DNA of 64,000 bases from Caldovatus sediminis (lineage in GTDB: Bacteria > Pseudomonadota > Alphaproteobacteria > Acetobacterales > Acetobacteraceae). Below the pieces are notes generated by a model. That model made no database searches. It had not been told where the DNA came from and worked only from the letters and a program-made list of their open reading frames with translations. Positions 8,375-17,567 of the stretch are shown here, piece by piece. The first letter of the stretch is position 1, and each line of letters opens with the position of its first letter. Both the position numbers and the translations under genes were made by a program. The DNA is taken from positions 62,001 to 126,000 of the forward strand of contig NZ_BMKS01000007.1 of assembly GCF_014644455.1 (NCBI RefSeq). Direction: 5' to 3'.

Positions 8375-9163
8375 ATGGAACTGGGCCTGCGCGGACGCAA
8401 GGCCGTGGTCACCGGCGGCTCGCTCGGCATCGGGCGCGCCATCGCGCGCGAGCTGGCGGGCGAGGGCGTGGAGGTGGCGATCGTGGCGCGCGACGCGGCG
8501 CGGCTGGAGGCGGCGGCGCGCGACATCGCGCGCGAGAGCGGCACCCGCTGCGTCCCGCTCGGCGCCGACCTCTCCGACGCGGCGCAGCTCGAGCGCGCCA
8601 TGGCGGAAGCGGAGCGGGCGCTCGGCCGGGTGGACATCCTCGTGAACAACGCCGGCGCGACGCCGATGGGCCGCATCGGCGACACGCCGGACGCGGTGTG
8701 GATGAAGTCCATCGCCCTGAAGCTGATGGGCTACGTGCGCTGCGCGCGGATCCTGACGCCGGCGATGCGGGCGCGGAAGTGGGGGCGGGTGATCAACGTC
8801 ATCGGCCGCTCCGGCCACCAGCCGCGCGCCGCCTACATCGTCGGCAGCACGGTGAACGCCTCGCTGCTCGCCTTCACCCACGCCCTCGCCCAGGAATGCG
8901 CCCCCGACAACGTGCTGGTGGTGGGCGTCAATCCCGGCCCGATCGCGACGCCGCGCTGGGACCAGGTGGTGGCGCAGGGCGCGGCCGGGGCGGGGCGCAG
9001 CGTCGAGGCGGAGAACGCGGCGGCGATCGCCACCGTGGCGCTCGGCCGGCTCGGGACGCCGGAGGAGTGCTCGGGGCTGGTCGCGTTCCTGTGCTCGGAC
9101 CGCGCCGCCTTCATCACCGGCACGATGATCGACATAGACGGCGGCGGCACGCGCTGCATCTGA
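8375..9163 (+). CDS. Short-chain dehydrogenase/reductase with a substituted catalytic lysine
   Basis: The 262-residue protein has the Rossmann motif VTGGSLGIGRAIA, an NNAGA motif and a C-terminal SDR end (FLCSDRAAFITGTMIDIDGGG). The cofactor region has R at VARDA after the second strand, compatible with NADP(H). The active site is unusual. The Ser region is GRSGHQPRAA, and Tyr154 is followed by IVGS, so the canonical YxxxK lysine is replaced by Ser158. The protein otherwise looks intact, so it may belong to a divergent SDR subfamily with shifted catalytic residues. It stands alone behind a good promoter and converges on rnd. The substrate is not known. Confidence 0.88.
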   Translation: MELGLRGRKAVVTGGSLGIGRAIARELAGEGVEVAIVARDAARLEAAARDIARESGTRCVPLGADLSDAAQLERAMAEAERALGRVDILVNNAGATPMGRIGDTPDAVWMKSIALKLMGYVRCARILTPAMRARKWGRVINVIGRSGHQPRAAYIVGSTVNASLLAFTHALAQECAPDNVLVVGVNPGPIATPRWDQVVAQGAAGAGRSVEAENAAAIATVALGRLGTPEECSGLVAFLCSDRAAFITGTMIDIDGGGTRCI

Positions 9164-9177
9164 GGCGCGGGCGCGCC
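9164..9177. terminator. Short G+C palindrome between convergent SDR and rnd genes
   Basis: GGCGCG-GG-CGCGCC starts immediately after the SDR stop codon and lies 13 nt from the rnd stop. It has a small loop and no U tract, so it is a weak candidate for a bidirectional terminator. Confidence 0.3.
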
Positions 9178-9190
9178 GCGTGCCGGCCGA

Positions 9191-10378
9191 TCAGCCGACC
9201 GGGATCAGCTTCACCCGCCTGCCCTCGACGCCGAGCGCGAGCCGCCCGGCCTTCAGCGCCAGCGCCGCCTCGCCGAACACCGCGCGGCGCCAGCCGTGCA
9301 GCGCCGGGATGTCCGCCCCGTCCCCGGCGGCGAGCCGGTCGAGGTCCTCGCTGCTCGCCAGCAGCTTCGGCGCGACGTGGCTCTCCTCGCTCTTCGCCGC
9401 GAGCAGGACCTTGAGCAGCGCCACGAGGGCGGGCGAGGGGGCCGGGCCGCCGCGCTCGCGCGGGGCCTCCGGCAGGTCCGATTCCGGCAGTTCCTTCGCG
9501 GCGCGCACCGCGGCGAGGAGGGAGGCGCCGGTCTTGCCCTTGGCGAAGCCCTCGGTGATGCCGCGCGCGCGGGCGAGGTCGGCGGGCGTCTCCGGCGCGG
9601 TGGCGGCGATCTCGAGCAGCGTCTCGTCCTTCACCAGGCGCTGGCGCGGGATGTTGATGCGCTGCGCCTCGCGCTCGCGCCAGGCCGCGACGGCGCGCAG
9701 CACGCCGAGGAAGCGGCGGTTGGTGGTGCGCGGCCGCAGCCGCTCCCAGGCGGTCTCCGGGTCGGTGCGGTAGGTGGCGGGATCGGCGAGGACGGCCATC
9801 TCCTCCGCCACCCAGTCGAGCCGGCCCTCGCGCTCGAGCCGCGCCGTGAGCGCGGTGTAGATGCGCCTCAGATGCGTCACGTCGGAGGCCGCGTAGGCGA
9901 TCTGGGCGGGCGAGAGCGGGCGCGCCGACCAGTCGCTGAAGCGGTGCGCCTTGTCGATGTGCGCGCCGGCCAGCGCCCGGGCGAGGGCGTCGTAGCTCAC
10001 CTGGTCGCCGAAGCCGGCGACCATGGCGGCGACCTGGGTGTCGAAGAGCGGGGCCGGGACGAAGCCGAATTTGAGCAGGAAGATCTCCACGTCCTGGCGG
10101 GCGGCGTGGAAGACCTTGGTGACGGCGGGGTCGGCGAGGAGCCCGCCCAGGGGGGCGAGGTCGAGCCCGGGGGCGAGGACGTCGATCACGGCGACGTCCC
10201 GCTCGCCGGCGAGCTGCACGACGCAGAGCTCCGGCCAGTAGGTCCGCTCGCGCATGAACTCCGTGTCCACGGCGACGAAGCGCTCGGTCCGCAGCCGCCC
10301 GCAGAGGGCGGCGAGGTCGTCGGTGGCGGTGACGAGGGTCGGGGCGGGCTCGGTCGCGTGCGGGGGGCGGCGGCTCAT
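9191..10378 (-). CDS. rnd: Ribonuclease D
   Basis: This 395-residue protein is a typical length for RNase D, a 3'-5' exoribonuclease that trims tRNA and other small RNA precursors. The DEDD exonuclease domain is clear: the first D and E lie in [15 protein letters not shown], the next acidic residue in [12 protein letters not shown], and the last in the region [14 protein letters not shown] with Tyr/His. An HRDC-type domain follows around [20 protein letters not shown] and a second helical domain forms the C-terminus. The ATG at 10378 is followed by a 20-residue linker before the nuclease domain. The longer upstream frame overlaps the divergent aldo/keto reductase gene and is not real. The gene appears monocistronic. 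Confidence 0.95.
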   Translation of the reverse strand: MSRRPPHATEPAPTLVTATDDLAALCGRLRTERFVAVDTEFMRERTYWPELCVVQLAGERDVAVIDVLAPGLDLAPLGGLLADPAVTKVFHAARQDVEIFLLKFGFVPAPLFDTQVAAMVAGFGDQVSYDALARALAGAHIDKAHRFSDWSARPLSPAQIAYAASDVTHLRRIYTALTARLEREGRLDWVAEEMAVLADPATYRTDPETAWERLRPRTTNRRFLGVLRAVAAWREREAQRINIPRQRLVKDETLLEIAATAPETPADLARARGITEGFAKGKTGASLLAAVRAAKELPESDLPEAPRERGGPAPSPALVALLKVLLAAKSEESHVAPKLLASSEDLDRLAAGDGADIPALHGWRRAVFGEAALALKAGRLALGVEGRRVKLIPVG

Positions 10379-10489
10379 GGACCCGCGGTTTAGACTCCGC
10401 GGCGGCGCCGGGAAAGCCGCCGGGGGCTGGCCGGCGGACGGCGGGCGGGGCAAGCTCCGCCCCCGAGGCGGAGGGAGGAGGAGCGAGCC

Positions 10490-11443
10490 ATGCGCAAGCG
10501 GGCCCTGGGCCGGTCGGGCCTGGACGTGCCGCCGGTGATCGTGGGCGGCAACGTGTTCGGCTGGACGGTGGACCAGGCGGCCGCCTTCCGGCTGCTCGAC
10601 GCCTGCGTCGACGCCGGCCTCGACGCGATCGACACGGCCGACGTCTATTCCACCTGGGTGCCGGGCCACGCCGGCGGCGAGTCCGAGACGGTGATCGGCG
10701 CCTGGCTCAGGGCGCGGCCGGGGATGCGCAACCGCGTGCTGATCCTGACCAAGTGCGGGATGGCGATGCCGGGGCAGGGGAAGGGCCTCTCCCCGGCCTG
10801 GATCATGCGGGCGGCGGATGCCTCGCTGCGCCGCCTCGGGATCGAGCGGATCGACCTCTACCAGGCCCATCAGGACGACCCGGAGGTGCCGGTCGAGGAG
10901 ACCCTCGGCGCCTTCGCCCGGCTGATCGAGCAGGGCAAGGTGCGGGCGATCGGCGCCTCCAACTACACGGCGCCGCGCCTCCGGGCGGCGCTCGACGCGA
11001 GCGCCAGGCACGGCCTGCCGCGCTACGAGAGCCTGCAGCCGCACTACAACCTGATGGAGCGAGGGATCGAGACGGACCTGCTGCCGCTCTGCCGCGAGCA
11101 GGGGCTGGGGGTGATCCCCTATTTCGCGCTGGCGGCGGGCTTCCTCACCGGCAAGTACCGGTCCGAGGCGGACCTGGACAAGAGCCCGCGCGGCCGGCGG
11201 AGCGCGGCGAAGTACCTGACCGACCGCGGCAGGCGGGTGCTGGCCGCGCTGGACCAGGTGGCGGCCCGCCACGGCGCGACCCCGGCGCAGGTGGCGCTCG
11301 CCTGGCTGCTGGCCAAGCCCGGGATCACGGCGCCGATCGCCAGCGCGACGACGCCGGAGCAGCTCGCCGAGCTGGCGAAGGCGGGGAGCCTCGCGCTGGA
11401 TGCCGGATCGGTGGCGGCGCTGGACGCGGCCAGCAGCGGCTGA
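10490..11443 (+). CDS. Aldo/keto reductase
   Basis: The 317-residue TIM-barrel oxidoreductase has the AKR catalytic set: Asp and Tyr in DTADVYS, Lys in ILTKCGM and His in LYQAHQDD, followed by [10 protein letters not shown] and the NADP-binding C-terminal region around [14 protein letters not shown]. Such enzymes reduce aldehydes or ketones with NADPH; the family is too broad to name a substrate. The start has an excellent ribosome binding site (GGGAGGAGGAG a few bases upstream). The gene is divergent from rnd and lies about 100 bp upstream of aspS, which has its own -35 box, so the two are likely transcribed separately. Confidence 0.93.
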   Translation: MRKRALGRSGLDVPPVIVGGNVFGWTVDQAAAFRLLDACVDAGLDAIDTADVYSTWVPGHAGGESETVIGAWLRARPGMRNRVLILTKCGMAMPGQGKGLSPAWIMRAADASLRRLGIERIDLYQAHQDDPEVPVEETLGAFARLIEQGKVRAIGASNYTAPRLRAALDASARHGLPRYESLQPHYNLMERGIETDLLPLCREQGLGVIPYFALAAGFLTGKYRSEADLDKSPRGRRSAAKYLTDRGRRVLAALDQVAARHGATPAQVALAWLLAKPGITAPIASATTPEQLAELAKAGSLALDAGSVAALDAASSG

Positions 11444-11475
11444 GCGCCGCGGGGGCCGCGTCCAGCGCCGCGGGG

Positions 11476-11504
11476 TTGACTTCCGCGCCCGGCGACCCTC
11501 TCTG
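11476..11504 (+). promoter_or_regulatory. Candidate promoter for aspS
   Basis: TTGACT (11476-11481) is followed after 17 nt by a weak -10, TCTCTG (11499-11504), 37 nt before the aspS ATG. Confidence 0.4.
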
Positions 11505-11541
11505 CGCCGTCGTTCCCGGCCGCAACCAGGGTTCCCCCGCG

Positions 11542-13362
11542 ATGCATCCCTACCGCACCCACACCTGCGGCGCGCTGCGCGCCAGCGACGCCGGCACGAC
11601 GGCCCGCCTCTCCGGCTGGGTGCACCGCAAGCGCGACCACGGCGGCCTGCTGTTCGTGGACCTGCGCGACCACTACGGCATCACGCAGTGCGTCGCGGCC
11701 CAGGGCAGCCCGGCCTTCGCGGCGCTCGAGGAGGTGCGGCCCGAGAGCGTCGTCACCGTCACCGGCGAGGTGGTGCTGCGCGAGCCCGGTACGGTGAACC
11801 CGCGGCTGCCGACGGGGGAGATCGAGCTCCGCGTGCAGGATCTCGCCGTGCAGTCCGCGGCCGAGGTCCTGCCGATCCAGGTCGCGGGCGAGGCGGAATA
11901 CCCCGAGGAGCTGCGCCTCCGCTACCGCTTCCTCGACCTGCGGCGGGAGCGGCCGCACCGCAACATCATGCTGCGCTCGCAGGTGATCGCCTCGATCCGG
12001 CGGCGGATGATCGAGGGGGGCTTCACCGAGTTCCAGACGCCGATCCTGACCGCGAGCAGCCCGGAGGGGGCGCGCGACTACCTCGTGCCCTCGCGCCTGC
12101 ATCCCGGCACCTTCTACGCGCTGCCGCAGGCGCCGCAGCAGTTCAAGCAGCTCATCATGGTGGCGGGCTTCGACCGCTACTTCCAGATCGCGCCCTGCTT
12201 CCGCGACGAGGCCTCGCGCGCCGACCGCTCGCCGGGCGAGTTCTACCAGCTCGACTTCGAGATGAGCTTCGTCACGCAGGAGGACGTGTTCGCGGCCATC
12301 GAGCCGGTGCTGGCGGGCGTGTTCGAGGAGTTCGCCGACTTCACCGGCCGGAGGCGCACGGTGACGCCGCCGCCCTTCCCGCGCATCCCCTACGACCGGG
12401 CGATGCTGGAGTTCGGCTCGGACAAGCCGGACCTGCGCAACCCGATCCGCATCCGCGACGTCACGGCGCAATTCGCCGGCGGCAGCTTCGGCTTGTTCGC
12501 GCGGATCGCGGCTGCGGGCGGGACGGTTCGGGCGATCCCGGCGCCCGGCGCGGCATCCCGGCCGCGCAGCTTCTTCGACGGCATGAACGAGTGGGCGCGC
12601 AGCGAGCAGGGTGCCGCCGGCCTCGGCTACATCGTGTTCGAGGGCGGCGAGGCGAAGGGTCCGATCGCGCGCAACCTGGAGGCCGACCGCGCCGCCGCCA
12701 TCGGGGAGGTGTGCGGCCTGAAGGACGGCGACGCGGTCTTCTTCGCGGCCGCCGCCAGGCCCGCCGAGGCGGCGAAGCTCGCCGGCCACGCCCGCATCCG
12801 GCTCGGGCACGAGCTCGACCTCTACGAGAAGGACGCCTTCCGCTTCTGCTGGGTGACCGACTTCCCGATGTACGAGCGCAACGAGGAGACGGGGCAGATC
12901 GAGTTCAGCCACAACCCCTTCTCGATGCCGCAGGGCGGGCTGGAGGCGCTGAACACCAAGGACCCGCTCGAGATCAAGGCGTTCCAGTACGACATCGTCT
13001 GCAACGGGGTCGAGCTGTCCTCCGGCGCGATCCGCAACCACCGGCCCGACATCATGCTCCGCGCCTTCGAGATCGCCGGCTACACGGCCGAGGAGGTGGA
13101 GCGCCGGTTCGGCGGCATGCTCAACGCCTTCCGCTACGGCGCGCCGCCGCACGGGGGCAGCGCCCCGGGCATAGACCGGATCGTCATGCTGCTCGCCGAC
13201 GAGCCCAACATCCGCGAGGTGATCCTGTTCCCCATGAACCAGCAGGCGCAGGACCTGATGATGGGCGCCCCCGCGCCGGTGGACCCGGCGCGGCTGAAGG
13301 AGCTCCACATCCGGCTGGATCTGCCCCCGCCGAAGGGTGCGCCGGGCGGCAGGACGTCCTAA
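11542..13362 (+). CDS. aspS: Aspartate--tRNA(Asp/Asn) ligase
   Basis: The 606-residue class II synthetase has the bacterial AspRS plan. The N-terminal OB-fold anticodon domain contains [11 protein letters not shown]. Motif 2 is [24 protein letters not shown], followed by the bacterial GAD insertion, and motif 3 is [13 protein letters not shown] near the C-terminus. His33 in DHGG and Gly83 in the REPGTVNP segment match the residues reported to give relaxed specificity in non-discriminating AspRS. Such enzymes also charge tRNA(Asn) for later amidation by GatCAB. E. coli-like discriminating enzymes have Leu and Lys there. It acts in the cytosol. The 19-bp gap to the downstream eipB-like gene allows cotranscription. 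Confidence 0.97.
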   Translation: MHPYRTHTCGALRASDAGTTARLSGWVHRKRDHGGLLFVDLRDHYGITQCVAAQGSPAFAALEEVRPESVVTVTGEVVLREPGTVNPRLPTGEIELRVQDLAVQSAAEVLPIQVAGEAEYPEELRLRYRFLDLRRERPHRNIMLRSQVIASIRRRMIEGGFTEFQTPILTASSPEGARDYLVPSRLHPGTFYALPQAPQQFKQLIMVAGFDRYFQIAPCFRDEASRADRSPGEFYQLDFEMSFVTQEDVFAAIEPVLAGVFEEFADFTGRRRTVTPPPFPRIPYDRAMLEFGSDKPDLRNPIRIRDVTAQFAGGSFGLFARIAAAGGTVRAIPAPGAASRPRSFFDGMNEWARSEQGAAGLGYIVFEGGEAKGPIARNLEADRAAAIGEVCGLKDGDAVFFAAAARPAEAAKLAGHARIRLGHELDLYEKDAFRFCWVTDFPMYERNEETGQIEFSHNPFSMPQGGLEALNTKDPLEIKAFQYDIVCNGVELSSGAIRNHRPDIMLRAFEIAGYTAEEVERRFGGMLNAFRYGAPPHGGSAPGIDRIVMLLADEPNIREVILFPMNQQAQDLMMGAPAPVDPARLKELHIRLDLPPPKGAPGGRTS

Positions 13363-13381
13363 GTAGGGTCGAGCGCACCCC

Positions 13382-14338
13382 ATGGAGCCCCGCCTCATGC
13401 GGCCTCGTCACGCCTTCGCGCTGCTCGGCTTCCTCGCCGCGGCGGTCGCCGCCACGCCCGTCGTGCCGGCGCAGTCCCTCGGCAAGAACGCCATCCCGGG
13501 GAAGGGCGCACCGGCGGCGGCGCAGGCGTCGCCCGCGGCGGCTCCCCCCGGGGCGCCCATCACCGCCGAGCGCATGGCCCCGCATCGCGCGGCCTACCGC
13601 CTCTCCCTGGACCGGGCGCGCGACACGCTGCAGATCGCGGGCGCGGCCGGTGTCATGCTCTACGAGCTGGTGGATGCCTGCGAGGGCTGGACCACGCGGC
13701 AGCGCTTCACCCTGACCCTCACCGACCGGGACGGGCAGGAGATCGACACCACCTCCGACTACTCGACCTACGAGAGCAAGGACGGGCGCCGGCTGCGCTT
13801 CTCGCTGACGCAGACCAGCCAGGGCGCGGTCAGCCAGCGCGTCGCCGGCGAGGCGGAGATCGGGCCCGACGGCAGCGGCGTGGTGCGCTACACCGAGCCC
13901 GAGGCGAAGGAGGAGCGGCTGCCGCCCGGGACGCTGCTGCCGACCCTGCACACCATCCGCGCGCTCGAGGCCGCGCGCACCGGCCAGCGCTTCCTCGCGG
14001 CGCCCCTGTTCGACGGCACCCAGCCGGAGGGCGCGCAGGACACCACGACCGTGATCGGCGACTGGCAGGAGGCGCGGGCCGGCATCGGCGGGCGCTTCCC
14101 GATGCTCGCCGACCTCGGCAGCGCGCGGATGCGGGTGGCCTTCTTTCCGCGCGGCTCCGGCGGCGCCGACGACGGCCGGCGGGACCGGCGCCAGGGCGGC
14201 GGGACCGGCACGCCGGACTACGAGGTGAGCCTGCGCTACTTCGAGAACGGCGTGGCGGACGAGCTGAAGATGGACTTCGGCGACTTCGTCGTGGAGGGCC
14301 GGCTGGAGCAGCTCGAACCCGTCCCGGGCGGCTGCTGA
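13382..14338 (+). CDS. eipB: EipB-family (DUF1849) cell envelope integrity protein
   Basis: This is a 318-residue secreted protein. A signal peptide (HAFALLGFLAAAVAATPVVPAQS) is followed by a short low-complexity linker and then the DUF1849/EipB domain, starting at MAPHRAAYRLSL and including VMLYELVDACEGW and DTTSDYSTYESKDG. EipB forms a spiral-shaped periplasmic beta protein needed for envelope integrity in Brucella, and its family has two conserved cysteines forming a disulfide. Here the two candidates are the Cys of DACEGW and the very last residue. It begins 19 bp after aspS on the same strand. Direct proof of function in this organism is lacking, but the domain assignment is firm. Confidence 0.85.
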   Translation: MEPRLMRPRHAFALLGFLAAAVAATPVVPAQSLGKNAIPGKGAPAAAQASPAAAPPGAPITAERMAPHRAAYRLSLDRARDTLQIAGAAGVMLYELVDACEGWTTRQRFTLTLTDRDGQEIDTTSDYSTYESKDGRRLRFSLTQTSQGAVSQRVAGEAEIGPDGSGVVRYTEPEAKEERLPPGTLLPTLHTIRALEAARTGQRFLAAPLFDGTQPEGAQDTTTVIGDWQEARAGIGGRFPMLADLGSARMRVAFFPRGSGGADDGRRDRRQGGGTGTPDYEVSLRYFENGVADELKMDFGDFVVEGRLEQLEPVPGGC

Positions 14339-14762
14339 GCGGCGCCGCGGCGCGGCCTTCCGCCGCCGAGCCGGCCTGCCGCTCCGGGGCGGGTCGGTCC
14401 AACGCCACCGGCCAAGGCTTCCCGGTTCGGTGCTCTCCGGCGGGAAGGACGGCATGCCTGCCCATGGGCGCCCCCCGCCGCCCCGCAAGACCTCGGCCTG
14501 AGTTGCCGGCCTGCGCGCCGATGGCGGGCGGCGCCTCGCCTCCGGCCTCCGCCCGGGTGGTGCCGTCATCCTCGACAACCTCGACAGCCGCGAGGTGAGG
14601 GGGCGAGGCGCGGCTCCTGCCTCTCCCCACATCGATCGCGCCCGCCGTGCTCGCGGCGGAGGCTGGAGCCGTTTCCGCTCGGCTGCGCGCGCTGCACGCT
14701 CCAGCTCGTCGTTGCCGAGCTGATTCGCGCTCCCGGCTGTTTCCAGCCGTCCGCGATCGGCT
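14339..14762. other. Intergenic region holding copy A of a dispersed repeat
   Basis: These 424 bp lie between convergent eipB and the L,D-transpeptidase gene. The left 320 bp show no coding pattern, only short G+C palindromes. The right 102 bp are the repeat described separately. No tRNA or promoter was recognised. Confidence 0.6.
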
Positions 14763-14764
14763 CT
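14663..14764 (+). repeat. Dispersed repeat, copy A
   Basis: This segment of about 102 nt begins CTGGAGCCGTTT and ends GCGATCGGCTCT. Its reverse complement matches 63117-63220 at roughly 80% identity with only small gaps. It contains conserved potential stems: CAGCTCG/CGAGCTG around 14702-14722 and CGGCTG/CAGCCG around 14734-14749. Its end touches the stop codon of the minus-strand L,D-transpeptidase gene, so it forms that gene's 3' flank. It may be a REP-like structured element. Two copies are seen in this window. Confidence 0.7.
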
Positions 14765-15272
14765 ATCCGGGCCCGACCACCTCGAGCCCCGTCAGCCCCG
14801 CCGCCAGCACCGCGCGCAGGTCGCGCTCGGCGAGCGCCACGCAGCCCTCGGTCGGCGCGTAGTCCGGGCGGGCGAGGTGCAGGAAGATCGCGCTGCCGCG
14901 GCCGCGCCCAACCGGCGCGTCGTTCCAGCCGAGCACGCCGAGGATGTCGTACGCCCCGTCCGCGCGCCATAGGCGCTCGTGCCGGGCGGGGTGCGGCAGG
15001 CGCACGCGGCGGTTGTAGTCGGGGTGCGCGGGGTCGTCGCACCAGCCGTCCTCCGGCGCGATCGGCTCGGCCGGCACGGCGCAGCGCGGCTTGGCGACGC
15101 GATCGGCGCGCCACAGCACGCGGCGCAGCGGCAGCAGCCCGGCGGGGGTCGCGCCGTCGCCCTCGCGCTTCTCGCGCGCGTCGCGCACGCCGCCCCTGCC
15201 GAGGGCGCAGCGGAACACGCCCACGCCCCGCAGCGCCAGCCGCCCGTCCGGGAGAACGCGCGCGACGCTCAT
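14763..15272 (-). CDS. L,D-transpeptidase (YkuD-fold) family protein
   Basis: The 169-residue protein has the L,D-transpeptidase catalytic arrangement: His in IFLHLARPDYAPTEGCVAL, with the nucleophilic Cys in the T-E-G-C motif. Earlier signature parts are KREGDGATPAGLLPLRRVLWRADR and DILGVLGWNDAPVGRGRGS. The family forms 3-3 peptidoglycan cross-links or attaches proteins to the wall. This short form lacks an obvious signal peptide and LysM domain, resembling compact YkuD proteins whose role is less certain. The stop codon overlaps a structured dispersed repeat. It lies 10 bp after a YqaA-like membrane protein gene on the same strand, so both may be cotranscribed. Confidence 0.85.
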   Translation of the reverse strand: MSVARVLPDGRLALRGVGVFRCALGRGGVRDAREKREGDGATPAGLLPLRRVLWRADRVAKPRCAVPAEPIAPEDGWCDDPAHPDYNRRVRLPHPARHERLWRADGAYDILGVLGWNDAPVGRGRGSAIFLHLARPDYAPTEGCVALAERDLRAVLAAGLTGLEVVGPG

Positions 15273-15282
15273 CGGCGGCCGC

Positions 15283-15861
15283 TCACAGGAAGCGCAGCGC
15301 CACGAAGCCCAGCACCAGCGCCGCCGCGGCGGCGGTGGTCACCAGCGCCAGCCGCTTCTCGATGAACGAGCGCACCGACGGCCCGAAGAAGCGGACGAGC
15401 GCGGCCACCAGGAAGAACCTGGCGCCGCGTGCGACGAAGCTGGTCAGCACGAACAGGGCGAAGTCCATTTTCGCCGCGCCGGCGGCGAGGGTCGCGACCT
15501 TGTAGGGAAGCGGCGTCAGGCCCTTGACCAGCACCACCGCCGCGCCCCAGCGCTCGAACCAGTGCTCGAACTGGATCACCGCATCGCCGTAGCCGTAGGT
15601 CTTGAGCACCGGGAACGCCACCGCCTCGAACAGGAAGAAGCCGATCGCGTAGCCGAGCGCGCCCCCCAGCACCGACGCCACGGTGCAGATCCAGGCCAGC
15701 CGCCAGGCGCGGTCCGGGCGGGCGAGCGCCATCGGCACCAGCAGGGCGTCGGGCGGGATCGGGAAGACGCTGCTCTCGGCGAAGCTGATGCCGGCCAGCC
15801 AGGCGGGAGCGCGCGAGTGCCCGGCGAGGGCGAGCGTTCGCAGGTAGAGGCGTTCGAGCAT
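15283..15861 (-). CDS. YqaA/VTT-domain (DedA-like) membrane protein
   Basis: The 192-residue protein has the VTT/DedA-type pattern. A re-entrant region around FAESSVFPIPPDALLVPMAL is followed by helices including LGGALGYAIGFFLFEAVAF. Next comes the G-x-T-P-L-P-Y-K motif (KGLTPLPYKVATLAAGAA), and a C-terminal helix ends VLGFVALRFL. It matches the smaller YqaA branch. DedA relatives act as lipid scramblases or flippases, including for undecaprenyl phosphate, which would fit the adjacent peptidoglycan L,D-transpeptidase gene 10 bp downstream. That functional link is inference. The first ATG at 15861 directly precedes the conserved N-terminal helix. Confidence 0.87.
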   Translation of the reverse strand: MLERLYLRTLALAGHSRAPAWLAGISFAESSVFPIPPDALLVPMALARPDRAWRLAWICTVASVLGGALGYAIGFFLFEAVAFPVLKTYGYGDAVIQFEHWFERWGAAVVLVKGLTPLPYKVATLAAGAAKMDFALFVLTSFVARGARFFLVAALVRFFGPSVRSFIEKRLALVTTAAAAALVLGFVALRFL

Positions 15862-15916
15862 TGGGGCGCGGGGTCCGGAAGCGGGGCGGCGGAAGGGCGG
15901 GCGAGGATCGTCACAT

Positions 15917-15938
15917 GCCCCGCGGGACGCCCGCCGTC
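15917..15938. repeat. 22-nt sequence shared with the nfu terminator
   Basis: The 22 nt beginning GCCCCGCGGGACG are identical to 21091-21112. Here they sit inside a different hairpin (ATGCCC 15915-15920 with GGGCAT 15941-15946) between the ribA and yqaA-like genes. Confidence 0.5.
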
Positions 15939-15971
15939 GAGGGCATCCGCGGGCAGGCCGGCCATGCGCCC

Positions 15972-17237
15972 TCAGGCCAGGAGGTGGCCGAAGCGTCTGG
16001 CCTTGGTGGCGAGGTAGCGGTCGTTCACCCCGTTCGCCTCGAACCGGTGCGCCTCTCGCCCCGCCACCTCGATGCCGCAGGCGGCGAGTCCGGCGAGCTT
16101 GTCGGGGTTGTTGGTCAGCAGCCGCACCCGGCCGAGACCGAGCGCGCGCAGCATGGTCGCGGCGACCAGGAAGTTCCGCTCGTCAGCAGCGTAGCCGAGC
16201 GCCCGGTTGGCGTCGAGCGTGTCGAGCCCGGTGTCCTGCAGCCGGTAGGCGCGCAGCTTGTTCACCAGGCCGATGCCGCGTCCCTCCTGCGCCAGGTAGA
16301 GCAGCACCCCCGCCCCCTCCGCCGCCATGCGCCGGATCGCGCCGCGCAGCTGCGGGCCGCAGTCGCAGCGGAGCGAGCCGAGCAGGTCGCCGGTGAAGCA
16401 CTCCGAATGCACCCGCACCAGCGGCGCCGGCGCTTCCGGCGTCCGATCCTCCGGCCGGCCGACGACGATCGCCAGGTGCTCGATCCCGCCGTCGGCGGCG
16501 CGGAAGGCGACGATGCGGGCGTCCGGCGCATCCTCGAGCGGCACTGCGGCCTCGGCGACGCGCACGAGGCTGGTCGCGGCCGTCGCCGGATAGCCGAGCG
16601 CCCAGTCGGCGGGGACCGAGAGCAGGTCGAGCCGTGCCGCGCTGCCCTCGGCGGCCGGGGCGGCGAGCAGCGCCGGCAGCAGTCGGGCGAGCTTGGCGAG
16701 CGCGAGCGCCGCCCCGGACAGCGCCGGAACGGCGGGCACCAGCTCCGGCGCGCCGGCCTCGGGCGGCAGCAGCGCCTCGGCGGTCGGATCGGCGAGGCCG
16801 CGCAGCGCCTCGGGGGCGAGCAGGGCGGGGGGAAGGCGCAGCGCGACCACCCCGGCGGGCTCGCGCGCCGCCGCATCGGCACCCCCGCCGCACTGCGGGA
16901 TCGGCCGGTGCAGGACCGCCGCGGCGCGCGACGGGGCGAGGAGCAGCAGCGGCGGCGCCGCGGCCGCGGCGGCGAGCTCGCCGAGACCGCACGCGCCCAC
17001 CGTCTCGGCCGCGGCGAGGCAGAGCGTCCCCTCCGGCGCGCGCAGCAGCACCGGGGTGCCCCGGCGCAGCTCGCCCACCGCCCGGTGCACGGCGCGCAGC
17101 CGGGAGGCGAGGGCCGCGCCGGACCCGGCGGCCGCCGCGGAGGGCCCCCCTCCGGCCCCGCTCCCGGGATCGGCGGGGCCGCCGTCCGCGCTGGGCGGGC
17201 GTTGGGGGGCGGCGAGGCGGCCGGAAGGGGGGCTCAT
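15972..17237 (-). CDS. ribA: GTP cyclohydrolase II with a long N-terminal extension
   Basis: The C-terminal ~200 residues are a complete GTP cyclohydrolase II, the first step of riboflavin synthesis. Seen are the zinc ligands in HSECFTGDLLGSLRCDCG, the catalytic region YLAQEGRGIGLVNKLRAY, and DTLDANRALGYAADERNF. The N-terminal ~200 residues resemble the position of the RibB (DHBP synthase) domain in RibBA fusions but lack its acidic metal-binding motif, so they are probably a degenerate or structural domain. The start at 17237 is chosen; the frame continues to an ATG at 17288, but that stretch looks non-coding. No FMN riboswitch was recognised upstream. The product should be cytosolic. Confidence 0.93.
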   Translation of the reverse strand: MSPPSGRLAAPQRPPSADGGPADPGSGAGGGPSAAAAGSGAALASRLRAVHRAVGELRRGTPVLLRAPEGTLCLAAAETVGACGLGELAAAAAAPPLLLLAPSRAAAVLHRPIPQCGGGADAAAREPAGVVALRLPPALLAPEALRGLADPTAEALLPPEAGAPELVPAVPALSGAALALAKLARLLPALLAAPAAEGSAARLDLLSVPADWALGYPATAATSLVRVAEAAVPLEDAPDARIVAFRAADGGIEHLAIVVGRPEDRTPEAPAPLVRVHSECFTGDLLGSLRCDCGPQLRGAIRRMAAEGAGVLLYLAQEGRGIGLVNKLRAYRLQDTGLDTLDANRALGYAADERNFLVAATMLRALGLGRVRLLTNNPDKLAGLAACGIEVAGREAHRFEANGVNDRYLATKARRFGHLLA

Positions 17238-17567
17238 GCGGTCGGATCCCGTGCGGCTGGCGAGGCGAGCATCAACGCTGCACTGCATGGTGCGAATGTG
17301 GCGCGGTTTTGGCCCAGCGCATCGGCTGCCCTCCCGAATTCACATCGGCGTGGCCGCCGGCGCGCGCCCGGCCGATCATGCGCCCCAGCCGCCGGAATGT
17401 TGAGGAACCGGAAGCGTGACCGCGCGCTTTGGTGATCGTCGGGCGAGGCTTGCTCGCCGCGTGGATGGGGTGGCAACATGTCAAATATAGCTGAGATGGT
17501 GTTCATCGCGCCGCCGCGAGACAGGGTGGCCCAGCTTCGCGAGGACAGCGCCAAGGTAGGAGTGGGG
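17238..17567. other. Divergent intergenic region between ribA and the OmpR-type regulator
   Basis: These 330 bp are relatively A+T-rich for the window, as expected for two divergent promoters. A GGCGAG-GCTTG-CTCGCC hairpin lies at 17442-17458. The ATG at 17478 opens a frame with rare codons (TCA AAT ATA GCT) and is probably leader, not coding. No RFN element was found. Confidence 0.5.

Noticed and set aside
17238-17567. FMN riboswitch (RFN element) in front of ribA
   Set aside because: The conserved RFN blocks could not be found on the minus strand in this gap.
17478-17567. Upstream ATG extension of the OmpR-type regulator
   Set aside because: The codons are atypical for the genome (TCA AAT ATA GCT) and a good ribosome site serves the ATG at 17568.
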